From Amyelois transitella (taxonomy: Eukaryota; Arthropoda; Insecta; Lepidoptera; Pyralidae): a DNA stretch of 64,000 nt. The stretch lies in NCBI RefSeq assembly GCF_032362555.1, contig NC_083510.1, forward strand, positions 5,421,501 to 5,485,500, written 5' to 3'. Shown here one piece after another: positions 12,653 to 25,887 of the stretch; within the stretch, counting starts at the first letter, position 1; each line of letters starts with the position of its first letter. The notes under the pieces were generated by a model that worked only from the letters and a program-made list of their open reading frames with translations, had not been told where the DNA came from and did not search any database. Made by a program: the position numbers and the translations under genes.

Positions 12653-14105
12653 ATTCTCCTCTTCGGGAAAAGACAACATGTGTGTGCATCTGTATGTATA
12701 TATGTCAGCTATGAATCTAAATCACCATACGATCCGGTCAAGGTGGTGGCCGAATTAGCAAATGTAGAGGCTTGTTACGACAACCGTGCCTAATTCAATT
12801 GCAAATGGGTGCATGCAATCCCAGCGATCGATCATGCTCCACGAAACATTTATTGTATTGTAGGCGTAAATTTTACACATCGCATACTTTTTCCTACGGT
12901 TTTTATATTACAAGTCCTTCGCCGCGTAGGACTCGTCAATCCAAGGGCCAATAGCCGCCCCATATTTAATAATTTTAAGACACAGACCTTTTTTTAAGTT
13001 TTGTCATTAGGTACATAGTCTCATTCAGAAGAGAAAGTTTTCACCATATATATACATAAACATAAATACATTTTACACACAATTATGTTAATTTTATTCT
13101 GCTTGCCTGCACGGCAACTACTAAGTCAAATTGTCACCGGACGCATAAATTAAAATTTGCGAATTATAAATTGCATGTTACGTTAGAAAACTGATAACTT
13201 TTTTTTTCAAGTGGGACCAAATTTCATAATCCTCACAAATACTTTCACTTATAATTTTAATGAGAATCGGAACTGATGTAAGATAACGACAGCCGGAAGA
13301 TTATAAAGAACTCATCAATTGGTTCGATGATCAATATAAAGGCGGTGTCACATAAAAAGTTGGTTTCCTAGCGGTGGCGAGTGCGGAAGTAAATGAATGA
13401 TGCAACGCACGCACCGTGCCTTAACCCGCTGACTGACATAACTTCCCTAATGTCAGGCCGCGAAATTATAGTGACTTACATCAAGCCTACCGTTATTTTC
13501 CATACATAACGCTCTTGCGCTGCTGTGGTTCACTTAAATTCATCAATAGGTATAATAAAACTTAATGGCCGGTGTTGATTGGCGCCAATTAACACCTTGA
13601 AGAGTCACGGCGGTAATACTGTAAACTTTCTACTGTTCATTCCAAGTACCTTATTTCCTGAATCGTCAGCCCTGGTTCTTTAAAGGGAAGGCATAGCCAC
13701 AAATGATAGAGATGATGTAGAATTAGTGATTACAATGTTCTCCAGTAACCATGATCTAATAGGGCTATATCTCTTTGCAAAGATACGGATGTGAGCTTTA
13801 TTGCCAAAAAACCTGACTTATCCAATCCAAGACACAAATGCGCCTACGACCACGAGTAAGATTTAGATCCAACTTTGTATCTTTTACTTTTATCCAAATA
13901 ATTCTATAAAAGCTGGTAGTTAACCCAAACAATTGTATTATAATTTTAACTCCAGTACAATTATTCATTACTGCTGTACCAGAACAAATATCAGGACAAC
14001 TGTAAATAAATACTATAGCTAACTGTGCTTTGAACTTTACTGAGCACTTTGCGTAATTATGGTCATGTTTAGCTCAATGCTAGCATTGCATGCTGCGGTC
14101 TCATA
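12653..14105. other. gene-free stretch
   Basis: No coding exon was recognised. Open frames of 60-63 residues around 12.7-13.0 kb have no motif or splice context. A moderately GC-rich bit at about 13370-13460 is unexplained. Confidence 0.4.
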
Positions 14106-14250
14106 GTATACATATAAGCACGTCTATAACCCTTGCAGGGTAGACGGAGTTACAGAATAATAGACCATGTTCATCTGAGATTCAAATAGTGACAGGTTGC
14201 TAGTCCATCGCCTTAAAGAAAACCCCTAAGTTATAAGCCTATCACGTAGC
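14106..14250 (-). repeat. SINE-like repeat, internally deleted copy
   Basis: Minus-strand copy with recognisable GGCGATGGACTAGCAACCTG and the tail CTACCCTGCAAGGGTTATAG. The region around the sense AGTCTTTTCAAGACT hairpin is deleted. Confidence 0.7.
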
Positions 14251-15122
14251 AAAGAGGAACAATATATATTTTTCCACTCTCATTGTATAAGACAATCAAG
14301 AAAAGACTTATAGACTTGGGTGTCTTCTATCAGGCCATGGGCCATGCTATTATTTCATAATTTTGATTTGAATTCCATAATTAACGCATCCAGTTAATCG
14401 AGTATTATGACGATGAAGAGAAGATTAGCATGGCCTCCGCGCAAGGATGGCAAGCAAAATCCTGATAAAAATGTGATGGTGTTTATTTCCCCATGCTGAG
14501 AAAAGAGTTGGTATAGTTTAACTTAGAACTTTCAATAAATTCTGAAGTTGAGGGCGGAAAATATATGATATATAGATATGAATCTTTTACGGGAGCAATA
14601 ACCCCGTAAGGAAAAAAGACGTGATACGTGTGGGTGGGTGTTTATAACTTTATCCCGCTATTTGAAAATGCTAATTTACGATATACATTACCATGTTTGC
14701 AAGTATTGTAAAGTTTTGAAACTGCAGCGACCTTTACATAATCGATTTAAAGTGATTCGATTTAACATTCCGAAACAAAGACATAAACTACTTTTAAAAA
14801 TTTATTTATTACCTCCAAACAAATTGTACTCGTATTCTTGTTCTTAATAACTAAGTGTTTATGCAAGATCATTTTATTGCATATGTTCTTAAATTAATAT
14901 GAATTAATGGATCAATAAGTTATTTTAAGCAGACTTAAAAATTAAATTTATGTAAATACATGTAATAATTCATGAAATTTGAAATTTGTATACGTAAAAT
15001 ACCTAAAGCTATTTGCATCTTCGGTTAACTAGAACAGTGTGGTGGGCCCAATTATTATGTTAATAAAATCAATATGTTTTGAAAGTAACATAAAATGTTA
15101 TAATATAGAACCTAATCCAAAT
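14251..15122. other. gene-free stretch
   Basis: AT-rich. One 69-residue open frame at 14638-14847 (+) has no motif and AT-driven composition. Nothing else was recognised. Confidence 0.4.
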
Positions 15123-15306
15123 GCGTAAAAGGCCGCAAAGGGATAGACTTATAAACTTGGGATTCTCCATTTAGGCAATGAGCTAGCAACCTGCCACTAT
15201 TTGAATCTCAATTCTATCACTTAGCCACAGCTAAAAGTGGTCCATTGGTCTTTTGGATACTGTTGGTTCTGTCTACCCAGCAAGGGATATAGATGTGATT
15301 ATAAAC
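15123..15306 (+). repeat. SINE-like repeat, truncated at the head
   Basis: Runs from GTAAAAGGCCGCAAAGGGAT through GAGCTAGCAACCTGCCACT to GTCTACCCAGCAAGGGATAT in the sense orientation. Confidence 0.75.
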
Positions 15307-16628
15307 ATGCACGCGGCTAACGATTGACATTTTGCATCATACAAGGAAGAAGATTAAGATTAATTAAGCAATTATATCATTAAGATTAAAACTTCATTAC
15401 GCAGACAAAAATAAATCTAAAAATAAATGCCTTAAACCACATCTTGGCGTTTCGTTATGTAATTTTTGCTATGGCTGCCTAGCTAATGGCAAAAAAGCGA
15501 CCTTCTGTAGACTGAATGTTGTTTGACCTACATCGGGTGCCGGGCGCTGCGCAAGCGCAGTATGCAATGGACGTGCTAAATGCAGTTTTATTTAGTTGGT
15601 TACCTTTGTAAAATGTTTTCGAAAATTTTGATTGATCAAATGCACATTATATAAATTGAAGTCTTAATGCTAATATAATGAAATTAATTCTAAAAACAAA
15701 CAGTCAAAATAAATCAGAAGTTTCTTTTAGTTAATCTATGGAATAAATAAGAAAGAATAATAAAGTTAAATACTTTGTTTTCAGTAAAAAATTTAAGAAA
15801 GTTTAAAATTTAAGTGTATTCAAAAATAATTTACATGAATTTTAATACTCTATCGGAGTCGGAACAAAGAACGCGGCGCTATATATACGAAACTGCCAAT
15901 TATCTCTTAAGTTGGGTTTGCAATTTTTATTTGCAATATAGTATTGTATTGTTTGAAATATGGCGCACCTTCACCGAGAAACCATTGCATTGTGCAGTGC
16001 AGTTACGTCACCACGATCTGGGCCGCAAGTTCAGTTGCGCGGTCATCTGCATATCGAAATGCTTCTTTTTGTAAATCATATGAGTTTTATTTCATCTCAG
16101 CAGAGATCAGGTATATATAATAGAGAAAATAGCTAAAAAGTCTTAAAGTTTCATCAAAATCTGTTAAGTAGCTTTGGTTTTGATTTTTTTTTCAACCTAA
16201 TCAATCTTAATATATGATACATCTTTTGTGCAAGTCGTTTGAACACTTAACGTTAACCTCCCCGTTCTCAATTAGGTTCTTTTCCTTATAATAAATAATT
16301 AGACCACCTATTGTGGGAAGTGTTTTCATATACAGTGCTGTGAATACAAATACTAAGATACTACAGTAGCTATTATTCTTACAGAGGTGGATTAGTAGTA
16401 AACCGTGATAAAAACTTAATTACAAGTAAACATTTTGTTTTATTTTCCACACCACCATTATAGAGGTCTCATGCATTTTTTGACCTTCGAATAAATTTGT
16501 ATTCCATATTAAAAAAAATACCACCAAGAACGAATAACTTATATTAAAAGAGAACTTATTTTCTGATTAATTTTATATCGCATCTCAACTATTAATTTAC
16601 AGATATGTATGAATAAGTAGAAGTAAAC
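15307..16628. other. gene-free stretch
   Basis: A short GC-rich spot near 15540-15565 and an old repeat-like piece at about 16095-16200 (core ATCAAAATCTGTTAAGTAGC, a wording common in moth transposon copies) are the only visible structure. Confidence 0.4.
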
Positions 16629-17560
16629 ATGGCCGTAAAGGATGTCATAAAGTGGCTAAGTGAAAATAATCTTTCTGTTAATTTAAGTAAAACAAACTAT
16701 ATGCATTTTAATAAAGGTTTGAATAGAAATAAAGAAATAAATATAGAGTATGACGGACAACTTTTAAATCAGGCTAATATTTTAACATTCTTAGGTATTA
16801 CTATTGACGACAATTTTAATTGGAAAACACATACTAACAACATCTGCTGCAAACTAAATAAATATGTATACGTTTTATCCAGATTGCGGAAAATAGCTTC
16901 TCTGGAATCTACTCTTTTTGCGTACTATGGTTATGTTGAGTCGGTGCTTAGATACGGTGTTATTGTATGGGGAAACAATGTCGACATCAACAAAGCCTTT
17001 CTTGTACAAAAAAAATGTGTTAGAGCCATTGCAGGAGTGGCTCCATTTATATCATGTAAACCTCTTTTTCAAAAATTTAAAATACTTCCACTGCCATGTA
17101 TATATATTTTAGAGATAGTGAAATTTGTTAAACTGAATTTGTCACTTTTTCAGAAGGCATCTGACATATATCCCCGTAACACAAGACGTGGAGATAGACT
17201 AGTACACGGTCACGTACCGCGGACAAAAATGTATTTCAATAATTGTTACGGAATGTGTATAAAGCTTTATAATAAGTTACCTGAAGCAATAAAATGTTTG
17301 CCATACCGAAGATTCAAAAATGCAGTTCATGAATATTTACTGAAGGAATGTTATTATAGTGTTAAGGAGTTCCTATAGGCCAACTGTACAAAATATTATT
17401 AATTGACAATGTGTGAACTAAATCTATTAATTTATATTTGACATAATGTTATTTCCTACGCCTCAGATGGCAAAGTATGTTTGACACCATATTTTATTGA
17501 CCACCTCTATGTACACATATTTTTAAGGAATAAATGAATTTTGAATTTTGAATTTTGAAA
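16629..17560 (+). mobile_element. 5'-truncated non-LTR retrotransposon, reverse transcriptase C-terminal part
   Basis: An uninterrupted 249-codon frame (16629-17378) reads as the end of a LINE reverse transcriptase. SVNLSKTNYMHF and LTFLGITIDDNFNWKTHTNN match the region after the catalytic core, SVLRYGVIVWGNN the thumb, and KLPEAIKCLP the usual C-terminal segment. The polymerase palm with YxDD, the endonuclease and any ORF1 are missing. About 180 bases of 3' UTR follow and end in repeated GAATTTT units (17533-17560), the common tail of insect Jockey/CR1-type LINEs. The 5' truncation plus simple tail is what target-primed reverse transcription leaves. The still-open frame suggests a fairly young insertion. 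It is on the same strand as no known gene and cannot move by itself. Confidence 0.85.
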
Positions 17561-19577
17561 AAAAATTCTTAGTTAAAAGAAGCACACCAAAGAATTTACA
17601 AGCCTAAAGAAAGTTCTAGATTAGAACGAGGTGCCTGGTTATAATTGTTACTCCGCATGAGCGACTTACTCATGCACAGAGCAGTGAACGATCCATGCGT
17701 GGATATTGTGCGTTTGTTTATGTTAAGGAAATGTCGCCGACTGCATGCAAATCATTTTTACAAACGGTATAATTTATTTTTTGTTCTAACTCATAGTTCT
17801 TTGTCACACATTTATAAAAAAATTAAGAAAATGGTCATTAGCCAGAGGCAGAAGAATGACAAAGTAAAGGTGCACAACTGGACCTTAGAACAGATTGGAG
17901 AAGATTGAAGAAAAAATCTACTGACAGAATACTGCATCGCATACACAGCACTATTTGAGTCAACAATTTTACAAACTGTTCTTTCTGTTAAAAATTATTA
18001 ACGCCTCAACGTCCACGCTGAGGCGACAGACATTTGGAGAATAACTGTCTTTTCCTATTGTAGCACAATCGAGTGTTAAATTCTATTTAAATGTAAAAAG
18101 AAACCGCGCTCCTTAAATATTTCACTCTTGCGCAATTTTTAAATGTTCGGTACAGTTTGGACGAATTACCATTATGCATTAAGACTGTCTTTTGAAAGCA
18201 CCTAATTAGATAAAATTATATATACATAGACATTATTATTATTACGCCTCTATCGCAGAAAAGTAGCCATACTTTTTATTCTCTTCATGATGCTCGTCGG
18301 TTTACGATTTATAATGTATTATTAAAGTGATATTAATATGCAATATATTTTGAATATGCAATGGACTGAATTGATAAAAAAAGTGTGAAATTTCCCACTA
18401 GCAAGCACTCAGACTGATTACCTAATATGTTATTATCTTGGTTTTGTGAGGCGCGAATAAAAGACTTCAACGCGTCGTCACTGCTACGAATTTTGAGTCG
18501 ACATTATATTTATCAATAGACTAAAACATTTTATTCCAAAGATTTAGAATTTATCCAATTTTATATAATACAAGTAAAAATTTTTTTTATATTCTTCTGA
18601 ACTTCTGAACCGATTTTGTTCAAAATTTGCACAAAAATGACCACATCATTAGAACCAAAATGTTCAATAGTTATCTAATATAAAACCAATTTTTTTTATG
18701 AATACTCTAAAAAATACTTACTAATTTTGTTGAAATTGGCTACAGAGATAGTGAAGATAGATTCAGAAGTAACATAGGCCTTTATTCCGTAAATTAAAAC
18801 GGGAATGGAGCCCCATATACATCTTCCTCGCATGTTACTGCCGATAGCCGACGCGTATCGTTCCATACTGATTGGTTACGTGACGGATTGTTCTAGATGC
18901 TATTAATTCTACGTGTGGAAGAAATTAATTTCCTATTAATGCTTTACTTAAACGTAAACAAGCAACATCGACATAACAAGGAAATGCTTCTTCATTGTGT
19001 ACTATTTAGAACGTGAGGTGTCAGTGATAGTTTCCATATTTTATTATATAAAAACAGAAGCTGACTAATTAATTGACTTATAGCCCCATCAACTTGGTCT
19101 AAAGATTTAAAATTTGCTTGGTAGGTTTTTTATAGCGATTAGTCCAATCACCGCATTCGCACTACACACAAAAGAAAATTTTCAGGAACTCTTGTGGATA
19201 GGAATATTAATGAGAAACGAAGCCGCGGGCGTACACTAGTGTTTATTATGACGATAATTATTTCTCTCGCAGATAACATTCCTATTAGCTTAGTTAAGAT
19301 AACATTTAACTATATCTCGATAGTAGTAATTCCGCTCTGTTAGAGCGGTTACGTCTAGGAATAATTATTAATTACTATGATAATTATATCTAAAGAAACT
19401 GAGAACGTTATTATTAAATTATCATCTGCGGAAGTTATTTAAATTTATAGACGATTATGTTTTAGATTTTGTACATAAATTAAGCTAAAATAAGAAGTAT
19501 TAAATTTTATGGCAGTTTTATTGCCTGGGTATTAATATAAATAGAAGTAGCACAGTAGAATTTATAAAGTAATACAA
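17561..19577. other. gene-free stretch
   Basis: An open frame at 17645-17908 (+) has no recognisable motif. Around 18590-18780 there is old repeat-like sequence (CTGAACCGATTTTGTTCAAA). A 7-bp-arm hairpin CCGCTCTGTTAGAGCGG lies near 19332-19348. No host gene was seen. Confidence 0.4.
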
Positions 19578-19635
19578 TCGTTCATAAATCAGTAAGTACA
19601 ATTTTGCTTGTAGGTACTTACTGATTTATGAACGA
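19578..19635. repeat. perfect 21-bp hairpin
   Basis: Arms 19578-19598 (TCGTTCATAAATCAGTAAGTA) less its last base and 19615-19635 are exact reverse complements over 21 bases, with a 16-base loop. No gene or transposon end is visible around it. Confidence 0.85.
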
Positions 19636-20079
19636 AATATTAAGGATATTTTATATTATAATTTAATATGTAGTTCAACAATAATTACAATGATTAACCA
19701 CTTACATTATCTCATAAAATAAGGAAAGGGATATGTATGTTTACAAACAAAACTGAAAATTTGGAAATAGATACCGGTTATTAATAATTTACAATAAAAA
19801 GAACTTAAAGTATGTACCAGGCAATAAAGCCTGGATCTCAAGATTTTTTTAAACAACTTCTTTAAATGTACTGAACTAAAAACGATCTTTATTTAATAGA
19901 AAAATCCACGAGATCTCAGAGCCACTCGATAAAATTTGCGGACATGCAACCACCGCGGCGATAAGTTGTACAAGGACGTTTAGAAAGATCTGCCTGGCTA
20001 ACAATGACGAAATAATTGTTTGTAATGTTATCCAATAAGTGGCCTGTTGTAATTGCATGTTTATTTTAAATAGTTTTTC

Positions 20080-20126
20080 GTACAATACACCACGAAAAAG
20101 TGTTTCTTTTTCGTGGTGTATTGTAC
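20080..20126. repeat. perfect 21-bp hairpin with 5-base loop
   Basis: Arms 20080-20100 (begins GTACAATACACCACGAAAAA) and 20106-20126 are exact reverse complements around TGTTT. It lies 450 bases from the hairpin at 19578 but is unrelated in sequence. Confidence 0.85.
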
Positions 20127-20184
20127 AGAGAGCAAAAATGCGGCTAGTATGATGAGGCATTTTATACTTGTTAAGTTACCGGCA

Positions 20185-20310
20185 AAAGGTCAGGTCAAGA
20201 GTACCCTAAGCCGATAAGCTGATAAGAAGAGAGTTATAAATGTGGATGAACTGAAAGAATCGTGTTCAGAATTTCGTAAGTGTAAAGACTTGGTCTCTGC
20301 CTACTCTACT
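20185..20310 (+). mobile_element. degraded LINE 3' fragment, same family as 12462-12652
   Basis: Shares GGTCAGGTCAAGAGTACC, GAGAGTTATAAATGTGGATG and TGGTCTCTGCCTAC with the copy at 12.5 kb. The reading frame is disrupted, so it is an older copy. Confidence 0.6.
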
Positions 20311-20695
20311 ACTAACAAAAAGTTAATCGAAAAATCCTCTCACTACACAATCCTTGAAACACACAAATGAAGTCGAGCCTGATAATCAGGATTGATCATG
20401 TTACTTATGAATTAACTCAAGGTCCTGATAAATATAAAATTGCCACAGACTTATATTTTAAATAGCCAGTCATCTATCGGCTCTTTTTTATAAGCTCCAT
20501 TGACGTTTTTCGGATAATGGTAAGGTTTTTGTCACTTGAACAGAGCAGAAAAGGGCAGATTCAAGACTTTTTCTATCAACCGTGCTCAAGATTTCATTAA
20601 ATCACATCAATCTTTATCTATAGAAAATCTATGTTGGGCAAATTCGAATTGTGTAAATTTGTTTTACAATTTACACTCACAACAATTAAAACACA

Positions 20696-20865
20696 CACAT
20701 ATCACGTTTTTATTTCTTACGGAGTAAACAGAGCTAACTGTCTTGCAAAGACTTGAAGACCAAAATTAACTGGATGTCTTAAAGATAGAATTGAGATTTT
20801 GATTGTGACAAGTTAAGACCCTATCGCCTTAAAGAAGAATCCCAAGTTTATAAGCATTTCTTTTG
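20696..20865 (-). repeat. SINE-like repeat, strongly diverged
   Basis: The order of family landmarks is kept on the minus strand (ATAAACTTGGGATTCTTCTT, CAATTCTATC, GTTAGCTCTGTTTACTCCGT) but with many substitutions, so this is an old copy. Confidence 0.65.
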
Positions 20866-20885
20866 ATAAGTTAAAGTATATTTAC

Positions 20886-21002
20886 CATGCCCAGTGCCAT
20901 GGTGTGCACGGCTGCGTTGCCCGCATGCACCGGGTGTAGCTTTCTCCTGCACTTGTCAATGCGGTCACTGTCACTTTTGTGTGCCGAGTGTAGCCGTTGC
21001 AT
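20886..21002 (-). CDS. exon-like open frame with start codon and donor site, unknown
   Basis: A GC-rich island in AT-rich DNA. On the minus strand an ATG at 21002-21000 opens 39 codons (MQRLHSAHKSDSDRIDKCR, then RKLHPVHAGNAAVHTMALGM) and runs into GTAAAT, an acceptable splice donor. Composition and openness look like a first coding exon, but I recognise no family and found no matching second exon in the lower coordinates down to the lipase. It may equally be a GC-rich non-coding island. The entry is speculative. Confidence 0.2.
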
Positions 21003-24000
21003 TTTCGTGATTCATCTCAATTTATTTACATAACCAAGGCATTTAATAATAGATTTAAATTATCAATTATTATTATTTAAAAAAATAAAATTAATATATA
21101 CGATGTAACGTTTCTGGTGCAAGGAATTACAATACATAGATTTACAATGAAAACTTATGAGTAAACATGAGTACTGTTCATGAAAGAAAGATATATAAAA
21201 GAAGATACTAACATATCAACGCACAGACCAAAGCGATATATCACTGTGAAATGTACCGTATATATTTATTAATAGGTACCTGATGTGATTCTAGTGCAAG
21301 GTTATCACTGAAAAGATGCATTATCAGAAAAATCCCAAATACAGAAGCTGTATGTTTCATAAAACTAATAAAACATTTTGAAAAGTAACGCTGTGTTAGG
21401 TGTAAGTGGATACAAGAGTAAATTAATATTTTTACTGAAACCGATTATAACTGTTCCTGATCGTGAAAGCAGAAAGTAGAGCGATTTAAAAAAACGAGAA
21501 GAAACTACTTTTACCAGTGCAAATTATAATTGATAACCATTAATTACCCGTGGATAAGTTCTTGGAATACGGTTTCTTTTAAAACGTATTTTTTTATTAA
21601 ACAATATGAGAATTCTGAAGACATTGCAAATATGCCATTTGTCAATCGTTAATATTTGCTAACCGCGCCCGGACATTGGTCAATATTGTATTAGTGTGAA
21701 ATCATTTACAAACTAATTTTATAAAATCGTGTAAAATATACATGGGTAAAGATTCGAATTGTGGTTAATCTAGAAATTGTGTTGTTTATTGTATAAAATA
21801 TGGAAAATCATACCTTAAAGTACAAATTTTAGTTTTTTACTAAAAAGGTATACTAATCCTTTTAATCTCGATTTTCCTTAGTAGCGAATTCAACTTGACG
21901 TGAAAATTGTAAGTTCATTAGATACCTATTATAATAAAAATAGTATACAATAGGAACTGGGAGTTATTTCCAAATATGAATATTTCATGAACAACTTTTT
22001 TAACAATGTTTAAATATTTTTATATATGTACTCATTACAGATCTCTGAAATTAACCGCAACAGACCGAGAGCTTTTTGCTCTGTGTAAGTACGGGATCCG
22101 TTGCATTTACCTCAACAGGATGTACAAGACATGCAAATGCGTGCAGATGCAATGCTGATGCATGAACCTGTTCCTATGATGACGCACGTAACATAAATAA
22201 AGATTTTCATCGCAGCATATTTACGATTGAATTCATTTAGCCATTTTGTCTATAAAAAAAATTATTGTGTAAATAAAGCCGCGCCCTTTGTGGAAATCCG
22301 TTCAAATAAATTAAGAAAAGAAAAAATTCTTAATTTAATTTAATCCTTTTCTTAATTTTATCATTAAGTCATCTAGCTAAAGTTGGCGGGTCAAACCAAT
22401 CTTTTCGAAACTATTGGCTCGATCGATTTCGTAAGGATTAGCATGTTATGCCTATGTGTAAACAAATGTTTCGCACCGAACAGACTTGGCTACCGACTTG
22501 CACTAGATATTAGTGTTTTTGTTTTTCTTCCTTTCATAAGCAATTCCTACGCGACGAAACATTTCCCGTATGTATGTGGACTTAGCTCCTGACTTACGCG
22601 TTTAATGAAACAGTTTTTGACAACCGTCTGCTTTAAATTATTGTTAAAAATGTCATATAAATTTAACTTTCTTTACTAAAACTGCATTAGTCGTTACTAA
22701 TCGTTATTTGAATGTAAATACGTCCTCATAATTAATAATATAATTTTAAATCAAATCCAATTGAAAAGCAAGTCCTTGTTGCAATAAAACGTGTAGTTGT
22801 AATGTATGCTCCTAATTAAAAATCTAGACGAGTGAGAATGTGATGGTTCGATTCCCTTATGGTTACCGAGGTTAACAACAAGAATATGGCGGCACTGTTT
22901 AAAAAATAATTAAATCTGATATTTAACTTGAAGCATATTACTGTTTAACTTTTAATTTTAACACTAGATTAATTTTATTTTTGAGATAATATTTAGCTAC
23001 ATTGCAAATATAATCTTTTGTCTTAAGTAGTGTTTGCCAGGACTTTGCACACACACATAACGCTTTATCCGTTACTCCCTGTTCCCGTAGGAATTTAAGG
23101 TAATCTTCACAAAATGGTCCCTGCATTGTTTTAAGAATATACATGCTATAAATTGAACAATACGAATCAGAATAACATAGCACTAATTTTATTCAGATTT
23201 CTATGAAATCAACAAAATACATTTTCAAGTTTCATTTATTAAAAAAATATTACATTACAACGGATTACATGACAAGCAATTGACCCAAATAGCAAGGTTC
23301 AAAGTTCAAAAAAACTATTGGAAATTGTAAGACAAGCAAGCAGACTTTACACGCGCATGACTAGAATATGGCCCGCTAATAATACATACATTATTATAAG
23401 CTAGCGAATTATCACGATTTATAGCAGCTTTAGAATCACGACTAGTGTTCTCATCTGTGCCTACTTTCTCCGCACGAATTGGCAATTTTGCATAATAATG
23501 ACCTAAGTTAATCCACAGTTTGTTAACTGACCACTGTAATTAACTAGGTAGGTACGTGATTCGTGAGAAGATTAGATAATATTCTATCAAAGTACACTAG
23601 ACACGAAGCTGAGATAAGTGGTAAATTTATTAAACCTCCTTGATGAAGTCATAAATTGTTACGCGCTTATTTCGTAACCAACTTTAAAAATTATTGTGCC
23701 TTTGCAATACTTCCTTGCAAGTTAGCGCGGACCGCAAATGTTTCAATATTGGTGTTACTTGTTGAACTACAAAAATTGGACCTGTTCCTATAAGATTATA
23801 GAGAAAACTAACATAATTCAATTTGGATATATTGTGTTTCATTTTAAGAAATCATATTTACAAAGCAGAAAAGGCGGACCCGAGGCCCTGAAGCATAATA
23901 TGCTATTAATTTGCCATTATTTTGTTCTAATCGATTTCTTCTCTTTTCCTTGAACTTTGAAGCAAATGCGTGATCTTTGTACGATATGTAATGTTAGAAC

Positions 24001-24584
24001 GATACATAGGTATCGCTTTTAAATGAGTGATTGATTGATATAAACTCTACCAAGCAACCAAAACACTTCTGGTTTAAGCAGAAAACAAAAGGTCAAGAAC
24101 AAAATCCACAATCATAGCTCTTCCCATGTACTCTATAGTTTTTTGTGAAATCATTATTAAAATAGATACTTATCTGTAATCGTTACTACTAAAGCTAAGC
24201 AGAATAAATTCATTTCAAAATTTTATCTAAATAGCGAGGTCAAATTGTAAATTGGTCTTTATTTATACTAGAATCATTAAATATGGGATATTTGTAATTA
24301 CACTAACCATTTGAAGGTATAATCAACAGTTTAGGTGCTTATTTAACCAGATGTCCCCGATACTGCTACTATAAACTTCAAAGGCATTATACCTTTTTAA
24401 GACTAACCGAAGGCTAACCTTATCAATAACAAAAATTGTTCTGCTATTGATATGTAAGTAGTTTGAGACATTAAAACATGTTATGCTATTATGAAATTGC
24501 CTTTAAGAAAGTGATTGAATATTGATAATATATATCAATATGCGTTTGACATAAGTTAAAGCATCCGTTATCATAGTAAAAGTA
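21003..24584. other. gene-free stretch
   Basis: About 3.6 kb with no recognisable gene or named repeat. Open frames of 60-80 codons (22383-22592 plus, 22938-23183 minus, 23738-23953 plus) show no motif, no signal of selection that I can see, and no splice context. Confidence 0.4.
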
Positions 24585-24660
24585 CAAAAAAGTATTAATG
24601 CCGAGGAAGCAAGAGAAATCTGTAAAGACAGTAGCAAGTGAACATTTTAATCTCTGTTTG
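24585..24660 (+). mobile_element. small degraded LINE 3' fragment
   Basis: The piece GTATTAATGCCGAGGAAGCA followed by GAGAAATCTGTAAAGACAGT resembles the NVDEAKEVCRDR region of the copy at 12.5 kb. It is too short for more than a family guess. Confidence 0.35.
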
Positions 24661-25887
24661 TGCAATATATCTGCGTTGCCACCTCAATAGACAAAGATAA
24701 TATTATTTATTAGAAACTTTTACCGCGAAATGTCTAAGTGTATATGACTGTATAAAATGAAGATGGTCATATTGTTACGCTATGAAACCATTGTAAATTA
24801 TGTTGATTTGTTTATTAGTAGTAAAATTGATGCAGCCTTATTTGTGTCGCTTTCATGTCGTTTGTCATTTGATGATCCATAAAATTGGATGGGTGATAAA
24901 TAAATAATAGAAAGCTACGGTTTTACGGTCTTTAGCCGTTGCTCTGGAGAAATTTGGGTTGGATAAAGAAAGAGACGGGTGTCGAGGCTTGTAGGGCAAA
25001 AACGTTCGAGAGACGTGTTTGTTAATGGGGTCATGAGAGGAGAAAGCTCCAGGCTCGGCTGCTGCGGCCGGCTTCGTCGTGTGCAACATGCATTCATGCG
25101 TTTGTGATTGATACGTCTTGCATTAGTTTGATTGCTTTGTTAATTTGATATGTAAGACTAAATATTTATCAATATTTTTAAGTTTCTCTTGTTTGTTGCA
25201 ACTCTTTTTTGCTCTCCAAATCGAATAAAGTGTTAGATTTTTTAACAATTTGACCATATGTCTATAATGTTCCCTTCTAAAAGTATAAATTTACTTGATA
25301 TTCGTTGAGTGTTACGTGTGTTCTTAAATCATATGTAAAAGATATCTTCTCGGTTCACGAAATAATTAATCGATGATATTATTTATTAGTTGTCACCTGC
25401 AGTGTTTATATAATAAGTACTTACGTGCGTACACTTTCTAAAATCGGATTAGATAATTTAAGTTCATCTGACAATCGGAACAGATGAGATCGCACGCCTG
25501 CCACTTGTTAATGGTAGGTTGAACACTAAAAATCTCTATATATAAAAGAAAAGGTGTCTGAAATGCCTAAATATATACTGATGAGTGACCGATTTTTTTA
25601 AATGAATAATCCCAAATCGAAGAGGTCAGGGATGAGCACCGACAAGATGGACATTCATGATCTAGACAGTCACGCGCAACAACCTCCAGAAGGCGGAATA
25701 CCAAACTGCTTGGAGTGCCTTCGTGAGAAGGAAGTTTATGGTGGTCACGGCCCTCAGTCATGTGGATTCATCGTAAGAGAAGGGTAAACAAAGAAACACC
25801 CAAGAAATGGTAAACAATGAAACACCCTAGACCTTGGGTGATTTATATGAATTAGATATATTTTCGTATCTACCTGGCCTGCATGTC
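24661..25887. other. gene-free stretch with one polar open frame
   Basis: The plus frame 25602-25787 (61 codons, with PNCLECLREKEVYGG and a GTAAAC just before its end) has an even composition but no family that I know. It is followed by two near-identical 26-base units (GGTAAACAAAGAAACACCC and GGTAAACAATGAAACACCC) at 25783 and 25809. The minus frames at 24865-25097 look accidental. Confidence 0.35.
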
